Positions 47,531 through 60,059 are shown, counted from the first letter of the stretch. The stretch is 64,000 bases of DNA from Phocoena phocoena (GCF_963924675.1 NC_089221.1:4833851-4897850), one strand, 5' to 3'. Translations and numbers: made by a program. The notes: a model not told the origin generated them from the sequence alone.

Positions 47531-48224
47531 TGGAGCCAAGTTGCCTTTAAGGGAAAGGGTGCAGGGGGATTCTGTAAGTAAATGAAGGGTGTGAGAAAGC
47601 TTATCACCACAGGTACAACGTGAAGAGTTAAAGGGGAGGGAAGAACAGCCAGAGCATTAGAGGACAAAGTCAAAGAGGAGAGAAGAGATGGGTGGTGACC
47701 CTGCACCTCACCAGTGCTGAACACCCTTGGGCAAAGTCCTCTAGCTCTCTGTGCCTCAGTGCCCTCACCTGAACATGGTCATCATGCCTCTGTGCTTTGT
47801 CGTGAAAAGCCCTGGACAAACTGCAGCTCACCTGCAGTGGGACGTCGGGTGAGGGCTCCTCTGCTCTGTTGGCATCCTGCAGAGGTGTGCTCGGCCGGGG
47901 ACACCTCGAGGGGCCAGGGCACTGTGCGCCAGGTGGGGGAGCTGTGACCTATTTCTCCCCATCTTAAGGAACAAGGGTGCCAGTCCTACAGGAATTTGAG
48001 TGTGGGCACAGCACCTCCTGCTGGGTGGAAGGGAGGGAACTTTCAGAGGAAGCTCTCAAGACATTCTTGTTTCCATATGGTGGTTTTAGAATTAAATAAG
48101 ATAGAATCAATCAGGCATTTAGCATAGTGCGTAGCATAGGATAATTTCTCATTATATACCATAATTATATTCTAGCCCATATACAGAGTCTATCCCAATT
48201 CTGGCCACCTGGAGAATTCTGTAA
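47531..48224. other. unique sequence, no gene seen
   Basis: No repeat or coding region that I can support. Confidence 0.4.
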
Positions 48225-48312
48225 CTTAATTGCCTTTTTTTTTTTGATGAAGAGACTGAGGTTCCAAGAGGCTATGTGATTTTCCCAAGCTACCAGCTAA
48301 ACTGTAACCCTC
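48225..48312 (-). mobile_element. MIR SINE fragment
   Basis: 'gatgaagagactgaggttcc', 'aagaggctatgtgattttcc' and 'caagctaccagctaaactg' are reverse-complement MIR core. Text at about 48390-48440 may be a second piece of the same or another MIR. Confidence 0.6.
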
Positions 48313-49360
48313 CTGAACATTTCAATATGGTTATTGACACTTGGTGTGCTCCATGAGTAACTATTGAGATGTGTTGGTTAATTTAGCCATTCAGCTAGTA
48401 AATGGCAAAATAGGCAGATAAACCTTGACTCTCTGATTCCCAGGTTGTGTCCATGTCCATCACACCATGTTAACTTCCTTCCTTCACTTGCTTCTTGATT
48501 CCTCCTCTGACATCACACTAACCATTGAAGGTCATCTCAGTTGTGCTCTTGACCACTAAAATATAGAGAAGGGGGTGGGTATCATGCGTCCAAACAAAAA
48601 CATAAAGTGTTTTTGCAGAAAATCTCACTGACATTCCATGACACACTCTTGAGAAATGTCAGGAAAGTATCAACCTTATTGTGCACATACTTTTCCACAG
48701 ACATTTTCCTCTGGTTTGTACTGCCCGGGCTCTCAGGGATTTATTCCTCTTTTTAAGTAGCCAAGAAAAACACCAGCTGCTCCCTGAAAGCCCATTCCGT
48801 CGTGGAGAATTTCTCCTTTTTATTAGAGCATTTGCTTCTCTCTGGTCCCATGGCCAGCTGTCTTCTGCTCTTTATGTCTATTGTGTGCATGATTAGCTTT
48901 TGAAATTGTCTTGGGTCTTAACCTTAAACATCTGAGTCACAGCTAGTTAGTCTTCAAATCACTGGTCAGTGTCTCCTGAAACTCACTTCTCTATTTACCT
49001 AACGGGGAGTTCCTGGCTTTCTCCTTTCTGTGATGGTCATGACTCAGTGGGCTTCCTTAACATTGAAAATCCTCAAAAACCATTTAGCTACCTTAAAAGG
49101 GCATATGGCCGAGGCAGGGTGGACATTTCCAGCCACCGGAAGATTCCTCAACAATCCGTCTGAAGGTCAAGAAGCTGTTTCCCCTTGAAGTGAACATGAG
49201 GATGAAGTGGGAGGTAAACTTGCCTGCAGCCTGCTTGCCTTCTGAATATGTGCTATTTAAGTGATGATCTTGTTATATGGAGAGCTTACCTACATCAGTT
49301 GGAAACCACATATGGACTTCCCAATAATACACCTACTTCTGTGATTCTGTCTGTCTTTTG
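48313..49360. other. unique sequence, no gene seen
   Basis: No nameable repeat beyond the possible MIR piece. Short plus frames of 60-71 codons have no known domain. Confidence 0.4.
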
Positions 49361-49373
49361 TTGGCATTTTTTT

Positions 49374-49649
49374 TCTTTCTTCTCACTTGAGTTTTTTTTT
49401 TTTTTTTTTAACATCTTAGTTGGAGTATAATTGCTTTACAATGGTGGGTTAGTTTCTGCTTTATAACAAAGTGAATCAATTATACATATACATATATCCC
49501 CATATCCCCTCCCTCTTGCGTATCCCTCCCACCCTCCCTATCCCACCCCTCTACATGGTCACAAAGCACTGAGCTGATCTCCCTGTGTTATGCGGCTGCT
49601 TCCCACTAGCTATCTATTTTACATATGGTAGTGTATATATGTCCATGTA
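49374..49649 (-). mobile_element. young L1 3' end with extra terminal segment
   Basis: From a T18 run (49392-49409) the text 'aacatcttagttggagtata', 'gtttctgctttataacaaag', 'gtggtcacaaag'-type and 'tgtatatatgtccatg' is reverse-oriented young L1 3' UTR, 5'-truncated at the 'ggacatatatac' point. A 13-bp repeat, 'ttggcattttttt', flanks 49374-49649 (49361-49373, 49650-49662). It would leave 18 non-L1 bases between the L1 tail and the target duplication. Confidence 0.9.
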
Positions 49650-49662
49650 TTGGCATTTTTTT

Positions 49663-50979
49663 AATAGTATTCCTGAATTCTATCACTGTGTCAAGTCCAA
49701 ATCTCTAAATACATTGACGTATAGAGCAAAACAGAGATTTGCCTCTTGGTATGTCAGAAAACATCAAAGTTAAAGAGTACTCATATTCTATAACCAAACA
49801 ATAGATGTAGGATATTCTGCTTAAAGTCAGAAAGCAGAGGAATTTCAGACTAAGAGTAAAAAGAAATAATATTTTAATTGTGATAAACAGACAGTTCAAG
49901 TTGAGACCAGTTAAGCACCACAAGTTAGATGTTTGAGAAGTCATCCTTCAGGTAGATTACACACCTGTGTGTAGGTGTGAGTGTGTGTACATGTATGTCA
50001 GTCATCGTCAGCAGGATCTCATTAGAGAAATTAATGGAGAGTTTGAATTATTGAATGTTTTTAAAGAAATTTAAATTACATCAGTTGATACTTTAAGGAA
50101 GGGTTTTGATTTATTCTTTTAACTAGCGTATATCAATTGTTGACAAGCAATTGGGTAATTTGAATATACTTGACGGATGTAAAAAAAATTGCTATCTTAG
50201 GCCTGCAAATTTATATGCATAGTTATTTTGTTGGCAATATCTTTCTTCCCTGGCTGTACCAAGGTTAATCCTGTTGAATAATCAAAACAATGACCAAGAC
50301 ATTACTGCATTTGTGAGAGAGTTAAACTTACATCATATGAATGCATTTTCTGTTTCTTGCTATGAGTATAGTGTGTGCGTGTGTGTGTGTGTGTGTGTGT
50401 ACATCCAAGCCTAAATTTCTCCATGGCATCATAGAAATCAAATATAACTAGAAAAGAAGATGAAGAGAAAGTAATAACCACCTATACACACTCTCTGCTA
50501 ACTCCTACACTCACCATCTCCCTCCTACCATATAGCATTTTCTAACTTTCTAGTTCATGTCAAATTTGTCCCTTTTAGTAAATGTCAATCAGCATCTATA
50601 ATTATTCCTTATAGGAATAAAAGTGTTTAGTAACCTTTAACAATTGTGCTGAATACATTTTTCATTCAAGTTTGAAAAGCAATGTTAGCATGACATTGTT
50701 TTATGAAGGTATTTGCGTTCAAACAAGGTAAGCTCCCTGTCATGATGGGGGGTTGTTGAAGGAAAGATATGTGATGTAAGGAGCCCAGGAGAGATGCAGT
50801 GTCATGGAGTAACCTGGGTTCTAGAAACCGACACCTTTATCATCATGAGTGTTAAAAGGAGCCCTGGAGGATGAAGACTGGTGAGAAGGGAGATGGGTGC
50901 TGCTTTGCTATCCTGCAAGTCTTTCACCAATTCACCGCAGGCTACTCCTCTCTCAGGTTCATGTAACACTGGGTATCAG
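49663..50979. other. unique sequence with (GT)n
   Basis: No gene seen. A (GT)n microsatellite lies at about 50371-50400. Confidence 0.45.
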
Positions 50980-51640
50980 CCTCTGGAAATGAGTTGAGAG
51001 GTTTGTCCAATTTTACACCCAGAAGTATTTAGCTTTTATCCTTGAATGTGACTTTAGCAGGATGTAGTATTCTGAGATTAAAGTAATTTTTCCCAAAGAC
51101 TTTGAAAACTTGGAAGACCTCCCCACTAAGTTACTGTAGCATCCATCACTGCATATGAGAAGTGTGTTACCTACCTGATCTTCACTCCTGTGTCAGTAAC
51201 GTGGGTCTCTCCATGGAATCTCTCTGTCTCTCTCTTTGTCTCTCTCACGATTTTGAGAATGTTTCTTCTTAGATTTGTTATTCTAACTGTTATTATCTTT
51301 ATGTCCTCTTTATGATAGCTATTCTTTAGCATTTGAGGAGATTCACTTATCAGTAGGAAGTCAATTTTTATAATGGTTCTATATATGCTCAAAAATAATT
51401 ATGAGGACAAAGTTCTATGTATATTTTATTCAATTAAACTAGTCAGTTACAATGTATATAATTAACATACCCTTATAATTGAGAAGAATGTTAAAATCTT
51501 CCTTTATTTCTGTAAATTTGTTCTCTTTTCTCTTATTGTTACTACTATGCTAAACAAATGTTCTTCACTCCATTTTATTCTTTTAATTATTTGGAAGTTA
51601 CATTCTCCTGAAAGTCTTTTTCTTGTGATCACACTCAAGA
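50980..51640 (-). mobile_element. heavily decayed L1 5' region, possible
   Basis: 'gatgtagtattctgagatta', 'tctctctttgtctctctcac', 'gagaagaatgttaaaatctt' and 'cctttatttctgtaaatttg' recall reverse-oriented ORF1 and early ORF2 text of old L1. The match is weak and the edges are unknown. Confidence 0.35.
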
Positions 51641-51697
51641 TATTAACAGATATATGAAAAAATAAAGTTAATCATGATCTCTATAGCTTTCCTCATC

Positions 51698-51746
51698 AGT
51701 GATCTAATAAAAATTTATAATAATAATAATAATTTATTGGATCACT
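51698..51746. repeat. 14-bp inverted repeat around a (TAA)n loop
   Basis: Left arm 'agtgatctaataaa' (51698-51711) and right arm 'tttattggatcact' (51733-51746) pair with one mismatch. A 21-base (TAA)-rich stretch separates them. Confidence 0.8.
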
Positions 51747-52073
51747 GCACTCCTATCAAGTGTTACTAATGTCCAATTTTTCAGTTCCTTTTTTATCACA
51801 GCATGCAAATAATAATTATAAGTATTATTTTTATTGCTTTTGAAAGACAATGTTTATTTAGATTTACTAAATATTCTTATTTTTAATTTTTAAAATTGAA
51901 GTATAGTTGATTTATAGTTGACTAGTTTCTGGTGTACAATATAGTGATTCAATATTTCTATAGATTATACTGCATTTAACGTTATAAAATAATGACTGTA
52001 TTTTCCTGTGTTGTACAGTATATCCTTGTAGCTTATTTTATTTTTTTATTTTATTATTGCTTTAATGGTAGAC

Positions 52074-52840
52074 TTTTTTTAAACGTCTTTATTGGAGTAT
52101 AATTGCTTTACAATGGTGTGTTAGTTTCTGCTGTATGACAAAGTGAATCAGATATACATATGTCCCCATATCACCTCCCTCTTGCATCTCTCTCCCACTC
52201 TTCCTATCCCACTCTTCTAAGTGGTCACAAAGCACTGAGCTGATCTTCCTGTGCTATGTAGCTGCTTCCCACTAGCTATCTTTTTTACATTTGGTAGTGT
52301 ATATATGTCCATGCCACTCTCTCACTTTGTCCCAGCTTACCCTTCCCCCTCTCTGTGTCCTCAAGTCCATTCTCTACATCTGTGTCTTTATTCCTGTCTT
52401 GCCCTTAGGTTCTTCAGAACTATATTTTCTTTTTCTTTGTTTTTTTAGATTCCATATATGTGTTAGCATACGGTATTTGTTTTTCTATTTCCGACTTACT
52501 TCACTCTGCATGATAGACTCTAGGTCCATCCACCTCACTATAAATAACTCAATTTCATTTCTTTCTATGGTTGAGTAATAGTCCATTGTATATATGTGTC
52601 ACATTTTCTTTATCCATTCATCTGTCGATAGACACTTAGGTTGCTTCCATGTCCTGGCTATTGTAAATAGTGCTGCAGTGAAACTTGGGCTACATGACTC
52701 CTTTTGAATTATAGTTTTCTCAGAGTATATGCCCAGTACTGGGATTGCTGGGTTTAATGGTAGTACTATTTTTAGTTTTTTAAGGAACCTCCATACTGTT
52801 CTCCATAGTGGCTGTATCAATTTACATCCCCACCAACAGT
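52074..52840 (-). mobile_element. young L1 3' end inside copy E
   Basis: Reverse-oriented: T7 tail, 'aaacgtctttattggagtat', through the 3' UTR and the last part of ORF2, to 'atccccaccaacagt' at 52840. It splits the old L1 3' UTR, which resumes at once with 'ttgtacctcttaatc'. The 141-codon minus frame at 52599-53024 covers its ORF2 end and then runs into old L1. I could not find a clear target duplication. Confidence 0.9.
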
Positions 52841-53696
52841 TTGTACCTCTTAATCCCCTATCCCAATGTTCCCCTCTCCACTTTTCTCTCCCCACTGGTA
52901 ACCAATAATTTGTTCTATGTATCTGTGAGTCTGTTTCTGTTTTATTATATTCATTTGTTAGCTTTTTTTTTATATTCCACATGGAAGTGGTAACATACAG
53001 TACATAGCTTTCTCTTTCTGACATAGTGAAATACTAATCGGAATACCACCTAGATCCATCAAAGTTGTTTCAAATGGCATTATTTCATTCTTTTTATGGT
53101 TGAGTATTATTTCATTGTATATATACACCATATCTTCTTTATTTATCCATCTGTTGATGGACTTTTAGGTTGCCTCCATATCCTGGCTATTGTAAATAAT
53201 GCTGCTATTACTATTAATATACAGGTATATTTTTGAATTAGTGTTTTCATTTCTTTCAGGTATACATTCAGGGTGGAATTTCTGGATCATATGGTAGTTC
53301 CATTTTTAGTTTTTTGAGAAAACTTCATACTGTTTTCCATGGTGGATGCACCAATTTTTATTCCCATCAAAAGTGTACTAAGATTCCATTTTTTCTACAT
53401 CCTCACCAACATTTGTTATTTGTAAACTTTTTGATGATAACTATTTTGACAAGTGTGAGGTGATATCTCATTGTAGTTGTTGATATCTCTGATGATTAGT
53501 GATGTTGAGCGCTTCTTGTGTGCTTATTGGCCATCTGTATATCGTTTTTGGAAAAATGTCTATTCAGATCTTCTGCACATTGTTTAATTGGGCTGTTTGA
53601 TTTTTTGATGTTGAGTTGTATGAGCTGCTTATATATTTTTGATATTGACCCCCTTATCAGTCACATATTTTGCAAATATTTTCTCTCATTCAGTAG

Positions 53697-53903
53697 TTTT
53701 TTTTTTTTAACATCTTTATTGGAGTATAATTGCTTTACAATGATGTGTTAGTTTCTGCTTTATAACAAAGTGAATCAGTTATACATATACATATGTTCCC
53801 ATATCTCTTCCCTCTTGCATCTCCCTTCCTCCCACCCTCCCTATCCCAACCCTCTAGGTGGTCACAAAGCACCGAGCTGATCTCTCTGTGCTGTGAGGTT
53901 GCT
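53697..53903 (-). mobile_element. young L1 3' end, short, inside copy E
   Basis: T-rich start, 'aacatctttattggagtata', 'gtttctgctttataacaaag' and 'ggtggtcacaaagcaccgag', truncated in the 3' UTR. An 11-bp target duplication, 'tcattcagtag', lies at 53686-53696 and 53904-53914. Old L1 E text continues on both sides. Confidence 0.93.
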
Positions 53904-54023
53904 TCATTCAGTAGGTTTTCTTTTCATTTTGTCAAAGGTTTCCTTTCCTCTGAAGAAAAAAAAAATGCTTTTGATTTTAATTAGATTTATTTTTGCTTTT
54001 ATTCTCTTTGCTTTAGGAGATAG

Positions 54024-54026
<3 letters not shown>

Positions 54027-54086
<60 letters not shown>
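54027..54086. repeat. (TA)n microsatellite
   Basis: About 60 bases of pure TA inside old L1 E, the longest pure dinucleotide run in the window. Confidence 0.95.
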
Positions 54087-54088
<2 letters not shown>

Positions 54089-54249
54089 CTATGATTTACA
54101 ACACAGAGTGTTCTGCCTATGTTTTCCTCTAGGAGTTTTATGGTTTCTGGTCTTATATTTAGGTCTTTGATCCATTTTGAGTCTATTTTTGTTTATAATG
54201 TGAGAAAATGTTTTAATTTCATTATTTTACATGTAGCTGTCCAGTTTTC

Positions 54250-55140
54250 CCAGCAGAGTGGGCATCCTTATCTTGTTCCTGATTTTCGAGGAAAAGCTTT
54301 AAGCTTGTCTCCATTGAATATAGTGTTAGCAATGAGTTTGTTATAAATGGCCTTTGTTATGTTGAGACATGTTCCTTCTATACTGACTTTGAGAGAGTTT
54401 TCACCATGAATGGATGTTGAATTTTGTCAAATGTTTTTTCTATGTCTATTGAGAAGATCATGTGATTTTTTTCCTTCCTTTTGCTAATGTGGTATATCAC
54501 ATTGCTTGATTTGCAGATATTGAACCATCCTTGCATCCCTGGAATAAAGCTCACTTGATCACAGTGTATGACCTTTTTTATATATTGTTGAATTTGATTT
54601 GATAATATTTTGTTGAGGATTTTTGCATCTATATTCATCAGAAATATTGACAGGTAGTGTTTTTTTGTAGTGTCTTTGTCTGGTTTTGGTATCTGGGCAA
54701 TGGTGGCCTCACAGAATGAATTTGGGAGTGTTCTCTCCTCTTCAGATTTTTGGAATAGTTTGAGAAGCATAAGCTTTAGCTCTTCCTTATATGTTTGTTA
54801 GAATTCTCCCATGACGTCCTGGACTTTTGTTTGCTGGCAGTTTTTTTTAATTACAAATTCAATCTCACTGCTAGTGATTAGTCTGTTCAGATTGTCTATT
54901 TCTTCCTGATTCATAGTTGGAAGAAGTTTGCATGTTTCTAGAAATGTGCCCATTTCTTTTAGAGTGTCCAATTTGTTGACATATGACTGTTTATAATATT
55001 CTCTTATGATTTTTTTGTATCTCTGTGATACCTGTTGTTATTTTTCTCTCTCACTTCTTATTTTGTTTATTTGGGTCCAATTATTCTTTCTTGCAGTGTA
55101 TTCTAGCTTCAGTCATCTTCTTTCTAGAGTAAGTTCTCTT
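54250..55140 (-). pseudogene. L1 copy E ORF2 reverse-transcriptase remnant
   Basis: Read on the minus strand, a 130-codon frame (54378-54770) contains RT-domain text: '[19 protein letters not shown]', '[20 protein letters not shown]' and '[19 protein letters not shown]'. These correspond to the L1 RT block upstream of the catalytic FADD box. The region after it, including the FADD box, has been deleted at about 54250, so the polymerase active site is gone. Other parts of the ORF are shifted or stopped. Confidence 0.85.
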
Positions 55141-55704
55141 ATTCTTTTATAAAGCTTTAGTTAGTGCTGAAATTCCTCAATCTTTGTTTGAAAATATCAT
55201 TATTTAAAATTCAGTATTAAACAATAGCTTAGTTGGATGTAAAATTCCAAGAATAAGGTTATTTTCTTTTAATACTTTGAAGATTATTCTATTATCACAT
55301 GATTTATGTTGTTAATATACAGAAGTCTTTTGTCAGGCAAATTTTTACTACATAAGGAAATCTGGTTTTGTTTTTATTGGAAAAAATTAAGATTTTTTTT
55401 CTTTTTGGACTTTGTAGTTTCTTTATGATGTGTCTAGCTGTCTATATGTTTTATTGATATTTATCCAATTGGATTCATTCGTAATTATGCTTAGGAAAAT
55501 TCAGGCGTTTTCCTTAACTCTGAAAAGTGTCTAACCTTTATACTCCAAATATTTCTTCTCTCTCATTCTTCCTATTTTCCCCTTTTGGAATCCCCATTAA
55601 ATCTATGTTGGACAATAATTTTGCTCTTCATTTCTGCATATATAGATATACATATATATGTATATGTATATATATATTTTTTATGTGTATTTTTTAATAA
55701 ATTT

Positions 55705-55805
55705 AAGTTATTCAGTGCTTATATTTTCCTAAGCATTTCATAAATACTATTTAACTTAGTCCTTAAAGCAACCCTTGAGATAATATTGTGTAAATTCCTA
55801 GAGTA
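55705..55805 (-). mobile_element. MIR SINE fragment, probable
   Basis: 'attcagtgcttatattttcc', 'taagcatttcataaatacta' and 'gtccttaaagcaacccttga' resemble reverse MIR ('gtgcttactatgtgccaggc', 'tcctcacaacaaccctatga'). Confidence 0.5.
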
Positions 55806-56649
55806 ATCTTATAGTTCACTATATGTCTATTCTGCTTTGTGCAGCCTCCTCATTCCCACAGTTTTTTTCATTTCAATTATTTCATAATTTTCATATCTGT
55901 GTGCTATTTGGCTGTATCCTGCACCTCCCTTACAAGGTGAGTCCTCTTCTTCATGCCTTTGCTTGTGAATGTTTTCATCTCCTAGTCCTCCCCAGCAGTT
56001 CTACCATGTGAAGTTCTGGGCATCTTTCCTGACTTAATCACATCTCCTGACTATTGTCACAGTAGGTTCCCTCCTCGTGTGTTGGATTTTGGATTTGTCT
56101 TGAATGGATGTTATATCTGCTATCCTTGGCAGCCTGGGTTGGAGGTGAGTCCCTAAAATGTGATTTTTGTGTTTCCTTTTTGGTTGCCACAGAGATAATT
56201 CTGTCTGTGTGCCCCTTTTATGCCAGTTAATCAACTTTTAGTTATGGGTAATGTAAACTTCAACTGTTAGGCAGACCCAGATTACATATGCTTTGAAAGA
56301 CTTTTTTTTCACTCTCAGTGCCCAGGTCAAAGCTAGTCATTTTACTTGTTTGCTTCCTGAACTAATCAGCAAACTTTTCTTCCCTACCTTTTACTGAATA
56401 TGTAGTTCTGTGAGGGTCATAATTTTATGCCACAGACTATGTGTAGACCCATGGATTTTATTACATAGGTTTGTTCCTCTCACTGCAGCCTGGTGTCCCA
56501 TCTCCTAACCTTGCCAGAAAGCTGCAGCAACAGCTGCTCCTTGCACCTTCCTTTCAGGGTCTTCCCAAACTTTGACATTGTTGGAAATTTCTATTGATTT
56601 CTGGATACTATATATATATCAACATATATCCATGATGCTCTACCCAGCA
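55806..56649. other. unique sequence, no gene seen
   Basis: No nameable repeat or coding region. Confidence 0.4.
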
Positions 56650-56910
56650 TATACTATGGCACAGCAGCTGATAGGGGGAACTCTGAAGCCTATTGCCTTG
56701 GTTCAAATCCCAGTCCCACCAAGTGGTAGATGTCAAAAGTTTTGAAAATTTTATAACCTCTTTGTACTTCAGTTATATCATTCGTAAACTGGGAATGATA
56801 ATATTCCCTTTCTTATAGGGTGTGTAAGGAATAAGTAACTTTACATATGCAAATCATTTAGAGATATTCTTAGGCTCTATGTAAGTGGTAACTACCATTA
56901 TAATTGTTAA
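56650..56910 (+). mobile_element. MIR SINE
   Basis: Nearly complete MIR in forward orientation: 'gaactctgaagcctattgcc', 'ttggttcaaatcccagtccc', 'ttataacctctttgtacttc', 'gtaaactgggaatgataata' and 'taagtggtaactaccattat'. Confidence 0.8.
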
Positions 56911-57024
56911 ATGTTCAGGTTATTTAGAAGGTCAGCTTGCAAGGAATACATGTCCCCTTCAATATGGTACTCTTTCAACTGTGTTTTAAATAATCAACTC
57001 TTTTACAGAAAAGTTTCATGTTAT

Positions 57025-57205
57025 ATTGGTTTATTATGTACATAAATTGTCTTACTCAATTGTCATACAAGCCCTGAAAGGTTGGTATTATTTTCTCCAT
57101 CTAGGAAGTAAGAAAACTGGACATGCAGATAACTCTCACAGCTTCAGCATTGATGAGGATTCAGATCCCAGCCTAATCCTAAAGCCCTCACTCTTTCTAT
57201 TTGTT
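57025..57205 (-). mobile_element. MIR SINE fragment
   Basis: 'actcaattgtcatacaagcc', 'ctgaaaggttggtattattt', 'aggaagtaagaaaactggac' and 'gaggattcagatcccagcct' follow reverse MIR. Confidence 0.65.
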
Positions 57206-57545
57206 TTGAAAACAGGTATGTCTTATCTCTAGCTTTAGTGACTCTAGCAGTAACCAGATTTTTTTGTACCATAACATACTAGACATGCCTCCCCCAGCAC
57301 TTTCTGTTCAGTGTACCTGAATTGCTATGTACAAGAAAGGGAAAAGGAGCTAGATGAGTGCTGAATTTGCAAATCTAAGCTTCCATTGGGATGAAAAACA
57401 TCATACACAATGGACAGGTGGATGGACTAGGCTATGGTTTGGGGTGTGATTATAATGGAGGAAAATCTAGACAGGAGTAGAGATTGCCCCACATTATCTG
57501 TGACCATACACTGCCCTGCAGGTTGTCCTTGCCTTACCGGCATTT
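57206..57545. other. unique sequence, no gene seen
   Basis: Nothing recognised. Confidence 0.4.
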
Positions 57546-57797
57546 ATTTTTATTTACTTATGTATTTATTTGACTGTGCCGGGTCTTAGTTGTGGCACAT
57601 GGGATTTTTTAGTTGCAGCATGTGTGATCTTCATTGCCATGTGTGGGATCTTCCTTGTAGCATGCAAGATCTTTAGTTGCAGTATGCAGTCTCTTAGTTG
57701 CAGCATACGGGCTCTAGCTCCCTGACAAGGGATTGAACCCTGGCCCCCGATGTTGGGAGCATGGAGTCTTAACAACTGGGCCACCAGGGAAGTCCCC
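57546..57797 (-). mobile_element. tRNA-derived SINE (Bov-tA/CHR-like)
   Basis: T-rich left end, 'gactgtgccgggtcttagtt', repeated 'tagttgcagcatg' modules, 'agctccctgacaagggattg', 'gagtcttaacaactgggcca' and 'ccagggaagtcccc'. This is the artiodactyl-wide form without the CHR-1/CHR-2 bodies, so it is probably older than the CHR-2 copies here. Confidence 0.85.
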
Positions 57798-60059
57798 TTG
57801 CCAACACTTAATTCAATAAAAGACCAATATATGTCTAATAGGTGTCAGGAAAACCCAATCTAAACCCCCGGACCCTGCCCCACATCCCAATTAAGAATAC
57901 CTGTAAGAGGAAAATTGTGACGATGTGGTAGTACAGTATTTCTTCCCCAGCACCACAATGAGTGTTTTTTCTCCAAATTGAAAATGAATTCATGGCCACT
58001 GTAGCTGGAACTTGGTTTCCCCATGAAGAAATGATGTGTGAGTTCCTGGGCAGGTGCACAGAGCATTTCAAACACAATTACAGAAAGAGACCATTACTTC
58101 ACCTCATTCAGCTATATCTGAGAATACATAGAATTGTTTTGTTTTAGAATAAGTGATCAAACTTCTTCACAAATGTCTTGAAATAAACTTTTGGAGTTCA
58201 GTCTGTTGGAGAGTTCAAACTGGTTGTATTAACATTTGTTTTGTTCTGTGATGTTCTATGATCAAAAAGCCACTGAACATCTTCCCTTGAACTCTTGCAT
58301 ATCCTCTGTGAAGAAATTCAATTTGATTGTTTGTTTGTTTGTTTGCGGGAATGTAAAGGTTCATTAAGATTTAATCATAGGATTGAAAGATATCTTTCCA
58401 TCTGTATGTCTCTCTCTTATTATTTCCCAAAAGTTCATTAGACTTCTATGTCTGGTGTTTTTCTCTGTCCTCAGCTACCAAAAAGTTTCAGCCAAGTTGG
58501 ATGGGTTCCTTCTCAGAGTTAAGAATCCAGGGTTTTGGTCGACTGCTGAGGTGTGAAGATGCCCCACTGCTGGTGTGTTGGGGCCCAGCAAAGGGACAGA
58601 TGGGAGGCACCATGTGGCTGAAGGTGGACAATGGTGTAAGATTGGAGTCCATTTGTGCATTTTGTGTTTTGTTCTCAGTTAGCACTTTCCTGTGAGAACA
58701 CTTTTTTCTCTATAATAAAAATATTCAGGAAGGAGGTCAGCATGGTGGTGCACAGACCTGGACCTCATCTCCTTGTTGGTCTATGAACATCCCATTGTCA
58801 GGGCCTTTCCAGGGACATCAACCCAACTGGTTTAAGCCTCCCAGTCCTTCAAGCTTCTCCATACCTGCCACACATGCCCTGCTAGCTCCTTCTATTTTGC
58901 ATTAAATTGTTATTTTCCATCTTATGTAACATGTGCTTGTAATCACTTGCTCACGCTTTAGTGTCTATCCCTCTTGGTAATTCTCCTCCCACATTGCAGC
59001 ACTTTAGGGGTGAGTTGTCAAGAAACAAGTGAAAGAAGTCATCATTAGGAAGGGAAGTCCAGAAAAAAGAGATTTTTTTGCACATTTTTGGTACAAACTT
59101 GTTGACAGGAAGCCTTTAAATCATAGAAGAAGTGCTGGTTCTTGTGGGACAGAGAATTGATGAGACTCAGCACTAATAAGCCAAGAAAACTAGAGCCTCC
59201 ATTCTCACACACTTGGCATCTTAGCTCTTTAAGAAAAATCAAGGAGGAAAATGCAGCAGAGAGCACAGAACCATGTAGTCCAGACACAGGGAGCCAGAGG
59301 TACCCATGCTTCCTTTCTGGCTGTTTAAATATCCTGTCTAGACACATTAGGCTCTGATCTCATTTTTGCTTTTCTGCAGTGTTGCAAGCTGTGGCTCTTG
59401 CTGAGAAGCTGTCTGGCATTGTCTCCTTCCTGAATAGAGGTTGAACAAGACACATAGAAACTAATATAAAACAGTGGGCCCTGTCACAAGAGACATCGCT
59501 TTGTGGAAAATTCTGGGGACTGGTGTATAGGGATTTGAATGGGGGTGGAGGACAATTAAATAGAAGAGAACAAAGAGGATGTTGGACTACACCTCCCTCT
59601 CTCCTTTGCCTTTGTTGATTCACAGCAGTAAGCAGGTCTCTGTGGGTGGGGGGAGAACAGGGGTCTGTCCTGGCTTCTGACACTTCCAGGCTCAGCTCTC
59701 CTGTACCATCCTGGCTCCCTTCTGCTGTTCTGTCACCTCCTTTCATCAAGTGAGTTTCAGTTGCTTCAAATTGAAGTGCTGAGTTTAGATATGCAAAAAA
59801 CATCATGCTGATTGATATACCATGCTCTGCATGCCAACTGAAGCTGCCTGCTGTCCACAAGCTGACTAACCAGACATCCCTGAGGTCTGGGGCTCACCCT
59901 GAAAGTCAGAGCTGAAAACTTTGCTTCCCTGAACCCATCACCCCAGCCCCTTGAAACCAAAACTTTGAAGGGAAGTTTTCATTTGAAAACTGTTTCAGAA
60001 TTAGAACTTGTATAAATCTATAACCTGTCATTTTTTCCCCTTTATTTAAAAATTTAATC
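57798..60059. other. unique sequence, no gene seen
   Basis: No nameable repeat apart from a (TTTG)n at about 58329-58345. The 166-codon minus frame at 59360-59860 and the 100-codon minus frame at 59045-59347 show no domain I know. Confidence 0.4.

Larger units (their letters stand above)
51885..55640 (-). mobile_element. old L1 (copy E), host of two younger L1 pieces
   Basis: Reverse-oriented L1M-grade element. The 3' UTR (51885-52073: 'gtatagttgatttatagttg', 'ggtgtacaatatagtgattc') resumes at 52841 with 'ttgtacctcttaatccccta'. The ORF2 end follows to 53696 and then from 53915, with RT text to about 55140. Beyond that, ORF1/5' UTR-like text runs to 55640 ('ccttttggaatccccattaa'). Near 54250 the C-terminal ORF2 text jumps directly to RT text, an internal deletion. 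A (TA)n of about 60 bases sits at 54027-54086. Confidence 0.8.

Noticed and set aside
59360..59860. 166-codon minus-strand frame
   Set aside because: No known domain or splice context; unique DNA with chance frames.
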